Shown one piece after another: positions 16,610 through 24,004 of a DNA stretch of 36,920 nucleotides; within the stretch, counting starts at the first letter, position 1; each line of letters opens with the position of its first letter. The notes under the pieces are model-generated. The model worked only from the letters and a program-made list of their open reading frames with translations. It had not been told where the DNA came from and searched no databases. Source of the stretch: a virus. The stretch spans positions 1 through 36,920 of IMG/VR virus record IMGVR_UViG_3300023170_000074; one strand, given 5' to 3'. Made by a program: the position numbers and the translations under genes.

Positions 16610-19113
16610 CCAAAAAATTCTTCTAGATTAGCTTGTGGTTCAACATACCAGCCCATTGGTTCTATAATAGTTTTCAAAGGATCAAGAAATACTTTCTCAT
16701 ACATAGTATTATAATCTATATACGAATTTAAATCAAATTCTTTTGGTAGTGTTTGCAAGAAAGCAATCACGTCTTCAGAAAATGGATTTGGTTTGCTAAC
16801 ATAAACAAATTTTATCTTATCTCCATCTTTAATTTCTGGATACTTTTTAGATATCTTCAATCTTTTACAATGATGGTTGAATAACAAAGCACCACGCACA
16901 TGGATTGGAGTACCCTTAGTATATATTGGAGAACCAGCATACTGTTTCATTCCATTAACACCTCTTGGGAAAGAAATATCTTCTACTGGCAAGGAATTAA
17001 ATACTTTCCTATAATCTTCTACAAATTTATGCAGAACCTTTTCGTCTCCTCCCAAAACTACATTAACAGCATCCTTTAGTTTTTCTCGGATAACTGCAGG
17101 TGTGGAGGACTTGACAATTTCTAGTCCCATAACCTTTAGTTTTGGTTTGGCATATTGAACACCCTCAGAATTATGGACGTTCAGCACGTATCTCTTTTTC
17201 GCAGTCCAGATACCTTTATCAGCAAGAACTTCTCGCTTCATGACCATTTTTTGATCATAAGCATTCATATACTGAGCCAACTCATTATAACACTTATCTA
17301 TATATGGTTGAACTTTATCTTCACAAAATCTATCCATTAATGAGATAATCTTTTCAGTTGGATTATCTTTGAAGAACTTCTCAACCAACTTCTCAAATGT
17401 TACATAAATTGAATCCGTATCAACAGCAATAATATAATCTTCATTTTTAGTACCAAGTATCTCGTTCATAAATTCGTTCATCTTATTATGAATCCAACGA
17501 ATACTTAACTGTCCTGAAGTAGTGATACCCTCAGCCATACGAATATCAAAGTAACGGAAATACTGATTGCCCATCGCACCATAAGCAGAGTTCAAAGCAA
17601 TCTTCATTGCCATCTGCAGATTGTTCAATCTAGATATTTCTTTGAGTAGTTCTGGTTCCTTGGTTTTTTCATAGTCTTGTTCAACAGCAAGCATCATCTT
17701 TTTATATTTGCTTCTGTCAACATACATCTTATTCATCAACTCAGGAAATATACCTTGCTTCTCTTTGCTATAACACCAGCCATTAGCAGTCATAGAAAGG
17801 TTTCTTTCTTTAACTTCACTGGTATCTACATTTTGTTTCAACAAACTATTTACTTTACAGTTAACATTAAAATCCTTAACCATGGTTTCAGGACTGATGT
17901 TATATTGCATAATCAAGTGGGGGTATAGACTGTTCAAGTCAAATGAAGCAACCCAGTTATGCATGCCAAGTATAGGGTCTTTAACAAACGCACCCTCAAA
18001 CTGAGCACTCTTTTCAGTAAAACTTTTTTGCGGGATAACTATGTTTTTGCTCTTCAAGTGATTATAGATAATCGCATCCCACATACGAACCTGAGAATAA
18101 ACATCCTCATAGTTTATCTTAGCATTATATGCCATAGTTAAGATAAGCTCGATCAGCTTCATCTTATCTTCAAGTTTATCAACCAACTCAACGTCATGAA
18201 TATTATACTCAACAAACTTTTGCCAGTCACCTTCATAGAAGTCTTTGAAGTTTTCAAACTCACTGTGGTCTAGTTTGTTAGCACCAAGTTCAACAAAGGC
18301 AATGTGATCTAGACGATAAGACTCTTGGTTTGAATAAGTAAACTTCTTATAGAGATCGAGATAATCTAAGGAAGCAATACCAACCACATCATAAGCAATT
18401 TCTTTGTTACCCCTAACATAGATTTCTCTACGACGAATCATTTTCCAAGGAGAAAACTTTTGAGCATCCCTAGTGCCAAGGATACGTTCAATCCTACCCA
18501 AAAGATATGGAATATCAAAAAAGTTTGTGTTCCACCCTGTGATAATGTCAGGATAGTTTTTCTGCCAGAACTCCATAAACTTCTTGAGCATAGTATACTC
18601 ATCTTTACATTCAATATACATAACATCGTTACGTGTATTATTAAACGGACGAGTACCAAACGTTATGGTTTTCTTTGTGGTAAAGTCTTTGATTGAAATT
18701 AGAAGAACTGCCTCGTTAGCAGTTTCAATATTTGGGAACCCTTCTTCAGTTGCGGTTTCAATATCAATCGTAAAGATTCTTATCTTATCAATATCAAACA
18801 CCACTTCACCAGTATAGTTGTCACTTATATACTGAACAACATAGTTTGTATTTCCGTAGATCTCAAACCCCTCAACACCGTCGTATCTAGAGATAAAATC
18901 TTTACAGTCTGAGATAGTTCCTGGAGTAATCTCATAAACAGGTTTACCCTCTAAAGTTTTCCAAGGGATAGATGAGACACCGATAGATTTATTTGGAACA
19001 AACAGGGTGGGGACGAAGTCAAAGGTATGTTGAAAGCGTTTACCGTCTTCATACCCTCGCACCAAAATTTGATTACGCTTTTGGTGAACGTTAGTATAGA
19101 AAGTGTTGGACAA
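16606..19113 (-). CDS. 43: DNA polymerase gp43 (family B), TTG start
   Basis: An 835-residue replicative polymerase with proofreading. Exo I is TIDIET (D117, E119), Exo II ITGWNTNFFDIPY, Exo III YNIHD (D307); Pol A is FDLNSLYPHLI, Pol B KIALNSAYGAMG, Pol C VDTDS (D565, D567), plus KKRYVL. It is slightly shorter than T4 gp43 (898 aa). The C-terminus NLEEFFG is the expected clamp-binding peptide. The only start matching the family N-terminus is TTG at 19113, with GAGG 7 bases upstream, and no in-frame ATG lies nearby upstream. A sigma70-type promoter lies 35 bases before it. Confidence 0.96.
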   Translation of the reverse strand: MSNTFYTNVHQKRNQILVRGYEDGKRFQHTFDFVPTLFVPNKSIGVSSIPWKTLEGKPVYEITPGTISDCKDFISRYDGVEGFEIYGNTNYVVQYISDNYTGEVVFDIDKIRIFTIDIETATEEGFPNIETANEAVLLISIKDFTTKKTITFGTRPFNNTRNDVMYIECKDEYTMLKKFMEFWQKNYPDIITGWNTNFFDIPYLLGRIERILGTRDAQKFSPWKMIRRREIYVRGNKEIAYDVVGIASLDYLDLYKKFTYSNQESYRLDHIAFVELGANKLDHSEFENFKDFYEGDWQKFVEYNIHDVELVDKLEDKMKLIELILTMAYNAKINYEDVYSQVRMWDAIIYNHLKSKNIVIPQKSFTEKSAQFEGAFVKDPILGMHNWVASFDLNSLYPHLIMQYNISPETMVKDFNVNCKVNSLLKQNVDTSEVKERNLSMTANGWCYSKEKQGIFPELMNKMYVDRSKYKKMMLAVEQDYEKTKEPELLKEISRLNNLQMAMKIALNSAYGAMGNQYFRYFDIRMAEGITTSGQLSIRWIHNKMNEFMNEILGTKNEDYIIAVDTDSIYVTFEKLVEKFFKDNPTEKIISLMDRFCEDKVQPYIDKCYNELAQYMNAYDQKMVMKREVLADKGIWTAKKRYVLNVHNSEGVQYAKPKLKVMGLEIVKSSTPAVIREKLKDAVNVVLGGDEKVLHKFVEDYRKVFNSLPVEDISFPRGVNGMKQYAGSPIYTKGTPIHVRGALLFNHHCKRLKISKKYPEIKDGDKIKFVYVSKPNPFSEDVIAFLQTLPKEFDLNSYIDYNTMYEKVFLDPLKTIIEPMGWYVEPQANLEEFFG

Positions 19114-19147
19114 AAGAAATCCTCAAAAGAAATAACAAACAGGTATA

Positions 19148-19176
19148 ATTATACTACAAGGTAGTATTATAGTAAA
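19148..19176 (-). promoter_or_regulatory. sigma70-type promoter for gp43, TTTACT-17-TATAAT
   Basis: The -35 TTTACT (19176-19171) and -10 TATAAT (19153-19148) are spaced 17 bp apart, directly after the stop of the 70-aa gene and 35 bases before the gp43 start. Same hexamers and spacing as the three other TTTACT promoters in this window. Confidence 0.75.
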
Positions 19177-19179
19177 GTT

Positions 19180-19392
19180 TTATTCTTGTGTTGCAAGATA
19201 TTCCAAAAAAGAAGCAGCTGCAGTTTCATTAGTAAAACATTTTACATGAACAATATCTCTGTCGATTGTGTGTGCTGCTACAACAAGTACCTGTTTACTT
19301 TTCATCACAGATACTTTAAAAATCCAGTTCCCCTTCTTTACAGGAATGAAAGAAGCAAGACCGTTGGGGAGAAGTGTAACTCTATTATTCAT
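19180..19392 (-). CDS. hypothetical protein, 70 aa
   Basis: A small protein starting MNNRVTLLPNGLASFIPVKK with alternating hydrophobic strands (VLVVAAHTID) and a helical end (AAASFLEYLATQE). Family not recognised. No Shine-Dalgarno precedes ATG 19392; instead a strong UUCG-loop hairpin ends 12 bases upstream, which may control initiation or processing. A TTG at 19428 would extend the protein through that hairpin and is less likely. Confidence 0.6.
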   Translation of the reverse strand: MNNRVTLLPNGLASFIPVKKGNWIFKVSVMKSKQVLVVAAHTIDRDIVHVKCFTNETAAASFLEYLATQE

Positions 19393-19403
19393 AGAGGTAT
19401 TTA

Positions 19404-19425
19404 GGGATAGACCGAAGTCTACCCC
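19404..19425 (-). promoter_or_regulatory. stable UUCG tetraloop RNA hairpin between small genes
   Basis: On the minus strand GGGGTAGAC pairs with GTCTATCCC (9 bp, one G-U) around a TTCG loop closed by C-G. It follows a stop codon by 7 bases and precedes the ATG at 19392 by 12. No T run follows, so it is more likely an mRNA stability, processing or translational element than a terminator. Confidence 0.65.
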
Positions 19426-19431
19426 CAAATA

Positions 19432-19581
19432 TTAAACGTGCCAGTGTTTTCTAGATTGAAACACCTTTGACCAATGCTCTACCTCAGAAATAGATGTTGG
19501 TCGTTTACTCATAATAAACTGCTCAAGCTCATTGTTTGGCGTGTCGAAGAATGAAGTTAGGAATTTAATTATGCGTTGCAT
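19432..19581 (-). CDS. small conserved hypothetical protein, 49 aa
   Basis: A short frame starting MQRIIKFLTSFFDTPNNELE and containing SEVEHWSKVFQSRKHW. It resembles a family of ~50-residue marine T4-like phage proteins with an amphipathic N-terminal helix and a VE(Y/H)W motif (memory-based). The start overlaps the preceding small gene by 13 bases, with AAGG and GGGA upstream. Function unknown. Confidence 0.65.
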   Translation of the reverse strand: MQRIIKFLTSFFDTPNNELEQFIMSKRPTSISEVEHWSKVFQSRKHWHV

Positions 19582-19679
19582 TTGCAAGATCCCTTCAAAC
19601 TTTCAATGAGTTGTTTAGCATTTTTGCTTTTACCCATTCTGTTGAATCCTGCTGCTGCTCTTGCCATTCCAACTTCCAT
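19569..19679 (-). CDS. small hypothetical protein, 36 aa
   Basis: Starts MEVGMARAAAGFNRMGKSKN and ends SLKGSCKCNA, with a C-x-C near the end. I chose ATG 19679 because GGAG lies 9 bases upstream; an in-frame ATG at 19718 would add 13 residues but lacks a good ribosome site. It overlaps the next small gene by 13 bases. It resembles short phage proteins of unknown role. Confidence 0.55.
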   Translation of the reverse strand: MEVGMARAAAGFNRMGKSKNAKQLIESLKGSCKCNA

Positions 19680-19723
19680 ACCAAAACACTCCAATTTGCA
19701 TAATAAATGTCTAATCATTTTGA

Positions 19724-20215
19724 TCATTTATCATCGCTTTCTGCGAGAAATTGCTTCTCGCCATCGGAAGGTTGGTTAATTTCGATTTTCTTTGGCTTCT
19801 TATGCTCTGGAATAATACGCTCAAGGAAGATCTTAAGCATACCATTAATCATATCAGCACCCTGAATCTCGATATGATCGTTCAAAGCAAATGTTCGTGT
19901 GAAGTTTCTTGTCGCTATACCTTTGAATAGGTAGTCGTCATTATCTTCATTAGCGTTACCCGATACAACTAGTTTGTCTTCAACAAATTCAATTTCGATT
20001 TCAGATTTGCTGAAGCCAGCAACTGCCATCTCAATCGTGTACTTGTTCTCGTCAACCTTTTTAATATTGTAAGGAGGGTAGTTAGGGATGTTTTTTGTGA
20101 TATCGTCGTGTAGTTTTGCTAGACGATTAAATTGATCATCGTAACCTACAAAAAATTTATCAAAATCTTTGAAGGATGATGGATTAAAGAACGTATCTAG
20201 ACCTTTAAGAGTCAT
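19724..20215 (-). CDS. hsp20: small heat-shock protein Hsp20 (alpha-crystallin domain), 163 aa
   Basis: An ATP-independent chaperone found throughout marine T4-like phages. The alpha-crystallin domain spans ~45-140: YTIEMAVAGFSKSEIEIEF, KLVVSGNA, RTFALNDHIEI and NGMLKIFLERIIPE. KKIEI is the C-terminal I-x-I anchoring motif. The N-terminal arm (FNPSSFKDFDKFFVGYDD) is Phe-rich as usual. AAGGAG sits 7 bases before ATG 20215. It lies between a structured RNA leader and three short genes. Confidence 0.93.
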   Translation of the reverse strand: MTLKGLDTFFNPSSFKDFDKFFVGYDDQFNRLAKLHDDITKNIPNYPPYNIKKVDENKYTIEMAVAGFSKSEIEIEFVEDKLVVSGNANEDNDDYLFKGIATRNFTRTFALNDHIEIQGADMINGMLKIFLERIIPEHKKPKKIEINQPSDGEKQFLAESDDK

Positions 20216-20322
20216 GTGTTTCTCCTTTTCAGCGAGTTAATAAAATTTGCTACCCAATAGGCGTAGCTATTTGGTGGTTTTAACTGGACCACCAACCAGT
20301 TCCCATTCCGTAGGAATCAGAA
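20216..20322 (-). promoter_or_regulatory. structured leader upstream of hsp20 with mutually exclusive hairpins
   Basis: A 107-base gap with overlapping potential stems. TGGTGGT (20272-20278) pairs with ACCACCA (20288-20294), while AACTGG (20282-20287) pairs with CCAGTT (20296-20301); the two cannot form together. A third, imperfect stem joins CCAATAG and CTATTTGG. There is no T run and no clear promoter. It may be an RNA switch or attenuator for hsp20, or the 3' processing end of the PqqA-like message. Inference from pairing only. Confidence 0.4.
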
Positions 20323-20394
20323 TTACTTATTAGCGATATACATCGTGACTTCAAAGCCAAAACGCATTTCGGTATATTCAGGTGTTGACCACAT
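20323..20394 (-). CDS. pqqA: PqqA-like peptide (pyrroloquinoline quinone precursor), 23 aa
   Basis: A 23-codon frame beginning MWSTPEYTEMR and ending GFEVTMYIANK. It matches the PqqA pattern M-W-x-x-P, R11-x-G13, E15-V-T-x-Y19-I-x-N-K at the same positions and length as the Klebsiella-type peptide. Glu15 and Tyr19 are the residues that PqqE crosslinks to build pyrroloquinoline quinone. The ribosome site AGGAG lies 7 bases upstream of ATG 20394. No pqqB-E genes are in the window, so any use would rely on host enzymes. It could also be a decoy or a signal peptide. It sits between a small conserved gene and hsp20. Confidence 0.8.
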   Translation of the reverse strand: MWSTPEYTEMRFGFEVTMYIANK

Positions 20395-20465
20395 ATGTGT
20401 TCTCCTAAGTTATAACTGTCCATTATTGAGCATTATTACTTATTCATAGACACACATATTTGACC

Positions 20466-20490
20466 TAGTGAAAATCATTAGTTTCCACTA
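20466..20490 (-). promoter_or_regulatory. hairpin downstream of the 54-aa gene
   Basis: On the minus strand TAGTGGAAA pairs with TTTTCACTA (9 bp, one G-U) around a 7-base loop. It lies 14 bases after the stop at 20504 and 72 bases before the PqqA-like start. There is no U tract, so it may be a processing or stability hairpin rather than a terminator. Confidence 0.45.
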
Positions 20491-20503
20491 AATCAAAATT
20501 TAT

Positions 20504-20668
20504 TTAAGCAGCTTGTGCTTCCTTTTCCTTATCTGCTTGTTCGTTGACTTGTGGCTGTCCTTGCTCTTTGATCTTTGCGACTAGAGTTACTACTTCATCA
20601 AATGGATGGCGACCCAATACACGAAGAATCATATTTACTTCCTCAAGACTCAATTCAAGTTTAATCAT
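20504..20668 (-). CDS. small conserved phage protein, 54 aa
   Basis: Starts MIKLELSLEEVNMILRVLGR, continues HPFDEVVTLVAKIKEQGQPQ and ends in a Lys/Glu/Ala tail. This is a recognisable short family next to regA in marine T4-like phages: a helix-loop-helix of unknown function. The ATG lies inside the last codons of regA (8-base overlap), with AGGA upstream in regA. It was missed by a 60-residue length cut-off but is well supported. Confidence 0.8.
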   Translation of the reverse strand: MIKLELSLEEVNMILRVLGRHPFDEVVTLVAKIKEQGQPQVNEQADKEKEAQAA

Positions 20669-21098
20669 TCACTTTCCTTTCATTTAGTTTTTTACCAATG
20701 TTATATTTTTGAACAAGTTCCCACTGTTCCTTTTCCTTATAGGAAACTACTTTAATCTGAGACAGAGATGCTTTGTTATCTGCCTTAGAAGAATCTACAA
20801 TTTTTAATAACTCCCAATCTTGCAACAACGAAGCAATAGCATTTCTTCTCTCGATATCATTGCTAGTAATATTTGCTTCTTTACCGTCCAAAGCAAATAG
20901 TTCTTTGAAGTGAACTATAAAATATTTACCTTGCTTGTGCAAAATATGGCAGGATTGATATAATACCTGCTCTTTCTTGGACGCTATTCCTATCCGAGTT
21001 AGTGTTTCCCGAACCTTCAAAAAGTTATCTGGTTCTGGGAGTGTAATCTCCAACATAGAATCAGGAGTCCAATCATAATAGATTGTCTCAACGCTCAT
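20661..21098 (-). CDS. regA: translational repressor RegA
   Basis: A 145-residue RNA-binding repressor of early phage mRNAs. The core FLKVRETLTRIGIA, VLYQSCHILHKQGKYFIVHFKE and WELVQKYNIG matches T4 RegA (122 aa) closely. T4 RegA binds the initiation regions of 44, 45, 62 and its own message. The start at 21098 is coupled to the gp62 stop (TAATG) and adds ~14 residues over T4; an internal ATG at 21056 (MLEITLPEPDNF) fits the T4 N-terminus better, so the true start is uncertain. Confidence 0.93.
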   Translation of the reverse strand: MSVETIYYDWTPDSMLEITLPEPDNFLKVRETLTRIGIASKKEQVLYQSCHILHKQGKYFIVHFKELFALDGKEANITSNDIERRNAIASLLQDWELLKIVDSSKADNKASLSQIKVVSYKEKEQWELVQKYNIGKKLNERKVND

Positions 21099-21478
21099 TA
21101 TTCTTTACCACCCTTTTGTAATTTTTGTTCAATAATATTTAATTGTTCTTGAGAAAGAAGTTTAATCGCTTCTTTTGCCTTTTCTCTAGAATAATTAAAG
21201 TACTCCATTACTAGTTCCAAAGGTTTATCTATTTCTTGCTTAGCCCACTTAGAAAACCTTTTTTTCTTTGGTATACTATTTAGTAAAAAATAATATTGCC
21301 ATTTCTTATCTAGATTAGAGTACCGATTCATTTCATTAGCATAAAGAACGGTATCATGAAAATAAGATAATCCTCTATTGCTCAAGAAAGGATCATAATA
21401 CTTTATGTTTAACGGATCCTCTTCTAATAAATCTTTCTTAGATAAATTTATGGAATTTAAAAAGTCAAATGGGTTCAT
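21098..21478 (-). CDS. 62: clamp loader small subunit gp62
   Basis: A 126-residue protein (MNPFDFLNSINLSKKDLLEE) in the canonical order 44-62-regA. Segments KKWQYYFLLNSIPKKKRFSK and VMEYFNYSREKAKEAIKLLS match the compact gp62 of marine T4-like phages, which is shorter than T4 gp62 (187 aa). With gp44 it loads gp45 onto primer-template DNA. ATG 21478 overlaps the previous stop (ATGA); a TTG at 21505 is rejected. Two small genes separate it from gp44. Confidence 0.85.
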   Translation of the reverse strand: MNPFDFLNSINLSKKDLLEEDPLNIKYYDPFLSNRGLSYFHDTVLYANEMNRYSNLDKKWQYYFLLNSIPKKKRFSKWAKQEIDKPLELVMEYFNYSREKAKEAIKLLSQEQLNIIEQKLQKGGKE

Positions 21479-21666
21479 GTGATCATCTTTCTTGACTGAA
21501 CCCAATCTTCAGCTAAATCCTCAGCGACTTGTATTGATGTATAAGTTCGCCAATCATCTATCTCTAAAGCAGCATCCCAGTAATTTACCTGATACATTCC
21601 TTCTGCTGTTCGGTAAATTCTAGCACACCTATTAGTATCATCCGTATATTCACTTAGTAAATTCAT
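21475..21666 (-). CDS. hypothetical protein, 63 aa
   Basis: A small acidic protein (MNLLSEYTDDTNRCARIYRT, ending EDWVQSRKMIT) with Trp and Tyr residues. Family not recognised. It is inserted between gp44 and gp62 and coupled on both sides by ATGA overlaps, so it is translated with the clamp loader. Confidence 0.7.
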   Translation of the reverse strand: MNLLSEYTDDTNRCARIYRTAEGMYQVNYWDAALEIDDWRTYTSIQVAEDLAEDWVQSRKMIT

Positions 21667-21998
21667 AACAATCCAATCTCTTTTGCGTGTTTAGTGTTTA
21701 CTACGATTTCTCTGTCTCCACCGTAAGTATCACTGAGGACTTCTTTAATCTCATCCCAAGTTTTACCTTGCGCTAGAAACGTATCGTCTTCAGAACTGAA
21801 AAGATAAAATATTTCCCCATGCTTCTCAACAGTTGCTAAAATATTATTATCTACCTCTGGTTCTTCTGACTCATATGCACCATCTGCTATTGACTCTAGC
21901 ATTTCTATGGTTTCCATTTTTCGTCTATTGTAACCAGCTTTAAATGCCGTGACGTAAATAATAAGACCGATAAAGAAACTCAGTAATAAATCAAACAT
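21663..21998 (-). CDS. membrane-anchored hypothetical protein, 111 aa
   Basis: The N-terminal segment FDLLLSFFIGLIIYVTAFKAGY is a single predicted transmembrane helix, followed by an acidic cytoplasmic domain with FYLFSSEDDTFLAQGKTWDE. It overlaps the end of gp44 by 8 bases. A membrane protein inside the clamp-loader operon is unexpected; a link between replication and membrane is speculation. Family not recognised. Confidence 0.7.
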   Translation of the reverse strand: MFDLLLSFFIGLIIYVTAFKAGYNRRKMETIEMLESIADGAYESEEPEVDNNILATVEKHGEIFYLFSSEDDTFLAQGKTWDEIKEVLSDTYGGDREIVVNTKHAKEIGLL

Positions 21999-22944
21999 TG
22001 TTGAACCTGCAAGATGACATTACCTCTGTTAATGCTGCCATATTATTTAGTTCATGGTCAGCAACGAACGCAGACTTGTACTGATAATCTGCTAGGATAA
22101 GAACCAGTTGGGGAATACTGTTCTTATCCAAATACTCTACAGCTTTATCGTACAAACTTCTAAACAACGAGGTGGTATCTATATCAGAGTTTTTACCAAG
22201 CCACTTCCTAGTAGATGGGAAGTCCTTGTTCTTGAGAAACTTGATAAGTTCTTTGAAGTTCTCATCATTTAAGTTTACAAGAATACCAGAATCAATAACA
22301 CCTGAAGCAGAGTATCTTTGAAGTTCGTTTAAGATTCTACGGTAATCTGGGAAATGTTTAGTAGCCAGTTCAGCAACAACCTTCTGGTCATACTCTACAT
22401 TCTCTAGATCAAGAATCTGTAGAACTCTTTTAAAGAACCCATTTAATACAGTTGGCTTTTCTTTGTTATCGATCTTAAACTCAACAACAGAACACCGACT
22501 GTGTAAAGGTGCTATGATTCTGTTTTTAAAGTTGCAGGTGAGGATAAATCTACAGTTGTTTGAAAACTCCTCAATGAATCCTCTCAACGCTGGTTGCGTA
22601 CTATTGGCATTCAGGTAATCTGCCTCATCTAGAATAACGACTTTCTTTGCGTCAGTCAAAGAAACCGTTGAGGCAAAGGACTTGATATTTGTCCTGAGAT
22701 TGTCGATACCTGATTCTTCGGATCCATTAATGAATAGATATTCTGCACCTATTTCATTACATAGAGCTTTTGCTACCGTAGTTTTACCCACACCTGCAGA
22801 GCCACTAAACAGAAAGTTGGGTAACTCTCCCTTCTTTATATAGTCATGAAAAGTTTTTTTCAAACTATTGGGAAGAATACAATCATCAATTTTTTGTGGA
22901 CGATATTTTTCAACCCACAAAAAGTCTCTCTCACTCACATCCAT
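21991..22944 (-). CDS. 44: clamp loader large subunit gp44 (AAA+ ATPase)
   Basis: A 317-residue homologue of T4 gp44 (319 aa). Walker A is GSAGVGKTT, Walker B VVILDEAD and the arginine-finger SRC motif lies in PLHSRCSVVEF. It forms the ATPase ring that opens and loads the gp45 clamp together with gp62. The ribosome site TTGGAG lies within a 40-bp repeat that is also found upstream of the neighbouring 110-aa gene. The gp44 message is a classic RegA target in T4. Confidence 0.95.
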   Translation of the reverse strand: MDVSERDFLWVEKYRPQKIDDCILPNSLKKTFHDYIKKGELPNFLFSGSAGVGKTTVAKALCNEIGAEYLFINGSEESGIDNLRTNIKSFASTVSLTDAKKVVILDEADYLNANSTQPALRGFIEEFSNNCRFILTCNFKNRIIAPLHSRCSVVEFKIDNKEKPTVLNGFFKRVLQILDLENVEYDQKVVAELATKHFPDYRRILNELQRYSASGVIDSGILVNLNDENFKELIKFLKNKDFPSTRKWLGKNSDIDTTSLFRSLYDKAVEYLDKNSIPQLVLILADYQYKSAFVADHELNNMAALTEVMSSCRFNNV

Positions 22945-22981
22945 AATATAATCTCCAAGATTTATTCAAAAGTAAAATTAG
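22942..22981 (-). repeat. 40-bp direct repeat, copy A (before gp44)
   Basis: Matches 23314-23353 at 37 of 40 positions in the same orientation, 372 bp apart. It carries the gp44 ribosome site and ATG plus a non-coding relic that reads like the end of gp45 (TACTTTTGAATAAATC). Confidence 0.9.
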
Positions 22982-22983
22982 AT

Positions 22984-23316
22984 TCACATAAAACATTCCA
23001 AAGTATTTCTGTCAAAAAGATCTTCAATTTCGTAGTTTACCAAAAACTTGCCACATCGTTCTAGATTTTTAGTTTTTTCATTCCAGACGTCAACATGGTA
23101 ACGACGTAAATCTTTTTCCCTAAAACAGTTGTCTTCGATATCTTGTTTATATGACTTAACATATACTTGTGATTTGGGGATATATTTTTTTACCAGTGGA
23201 TCATTAACATCGTCATGTTCAAAACACCACGCCCAAATTAAATCAGTAGACAAACCTCCCCACAAATTGGAAGTTACAGAGTGCGGCGTTTTGCGATCTC
23301 TAATAACAGTTTTCAT
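22984..23316 (-). CDS. hypothetical protein inserted between gp45 and gp44, 110 aa
   Basis: A soluble protein starting MKTVIRDRKTPHSVTSNLWG with several Trp, Cys and His residues (LIWAWCFEHDD; C-terminus DRNTLECFM). I do not recognise it. It breaks the normal gp45-gp44 adjacency and is bounded by a 40-bp direct repeat that includes the gp45 3' end and ribosome site, as if acquired by a duplication or recombination event. The ribosome site is GGAG, ~10 bases before the ATG. Confidence 0.75.
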   Translation of the reverse strand: MKTVIRDRKTPHSVTSNLWGGLSTDLIWAWCFEHDDVNDPLVKKYIPKSQVYVKSYKQDIEDNCFREKDLRRYHVDVWNEKTKNLERCGKFLVNYEIEDLFDRNTLECFM

Positions 23317-23353
23317 AGTATAATCTCCAAGATTTATTCAAAAGTAGAATCAG
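23314..23353 (-). repeat. 40-bp direct repeat, copy B (gp45 3' end and ribosome site)
   Basis: Covers the last codons and stop of gp45, the intergenic ribosome site and the ATG of the 110-aa gene. The partner is at 22942-22981 with three mismatches. Here the gp45 codons are functional, so this copy looks ancestral. Confidence 0.9.
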
Positions 23354-23993
23354 CTTCAACTGCTACGTAGTATACCAAGTCTCCTTTCGTACTTTTAAAT
23401 CTTGAAATTTTACGACTACTAATTGATACATCATAATCGCCTGGGATCATCTTAAGGTTATCAACTTTAAGATTAATCGTGAATGATTTATTTGTATCGC
23501 CTATCTGTTCTTCAAAACTATTTTTTGATTTGTTTTTCTTATCGCCAACAACAACTGTAAGTTTTGTTCCGTCACCAACGAAGGAAACGTCAGAACCATG
23601 TAAGACTGAAGAAGTTCTTTGAATCATGGATAGATTTTTCTCAGTAAGTTTGAAATCAATATCTGATTCAGGAAAAACTATTTCTTTGGTAGGTATAACT
23701 AAGTTAGTAGCATCTGAAGAAATAAATTTAATCGCTTGATTACCTTGCCTAATCTTAACATACTTTTCCTCAAAGTCCAGTTCAGGATCTTCGAACAAAC
23801 TCATAGCACTGAGAAACTCATTAAGATCATAGATACCAAACTCTTGCGGAAAAGATTCCGTAACAGTGGTAGATGCCATAATGTTTTTCTGCGCTGATAC
23901 TGTTTTTAACGCATTCCCTGCTTTAAATAAAATATTGCTGTTAATTCCAGCAAAGTTTTTTACTAAGGCAAGTGTTTCTTTAGAAAGTTTCAT
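23334..23993 (-). CDS. 45: sliding clamp gp45
   Basis: A 219-residue processivity clamp (T4 gp45 is 228 aa): MKLSKETLALVKNFAGINSN, DLNEFLSAMSLFEDPELDFE, KFISSDATNLVIPTKEIVFP and VYYVAVEADSTFE. It forms a trimeric ring tethering gp43 and also acts as mobile activator of late transcription through gp55. ATG 23993 has GAGG 5 bases upstream (an upstream GTG is rejected). The AU-rich initiation region resembles T4 RegA targets. Clients in this window with matching C-terminal tails are gp43, gp55 and the glycosyltransferase. Confidence 0.93.
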   Translation of the reverse strand: MKLSKETLALVKNFAGINSNILFKAGNALKTVSAQKNIMASTTVTESFPQEFGIYDLNEFLSAMSLFEDPELDFEEKYVKIRQGNQAIKFISSDATNLVIPTKEIVFPESDIDFKLTEKNLSMIQRTSSVLHGSDVSFVGDGTKLTVVVGDKKNKSKNSFEEQIGDTNKSFTINLKVDNLKMIPGDYDVSISSRKISRFKSTKGDLVYYVAVEADSTFE

Positions 23994-24004
23994 AATCACC
24001 TCAT

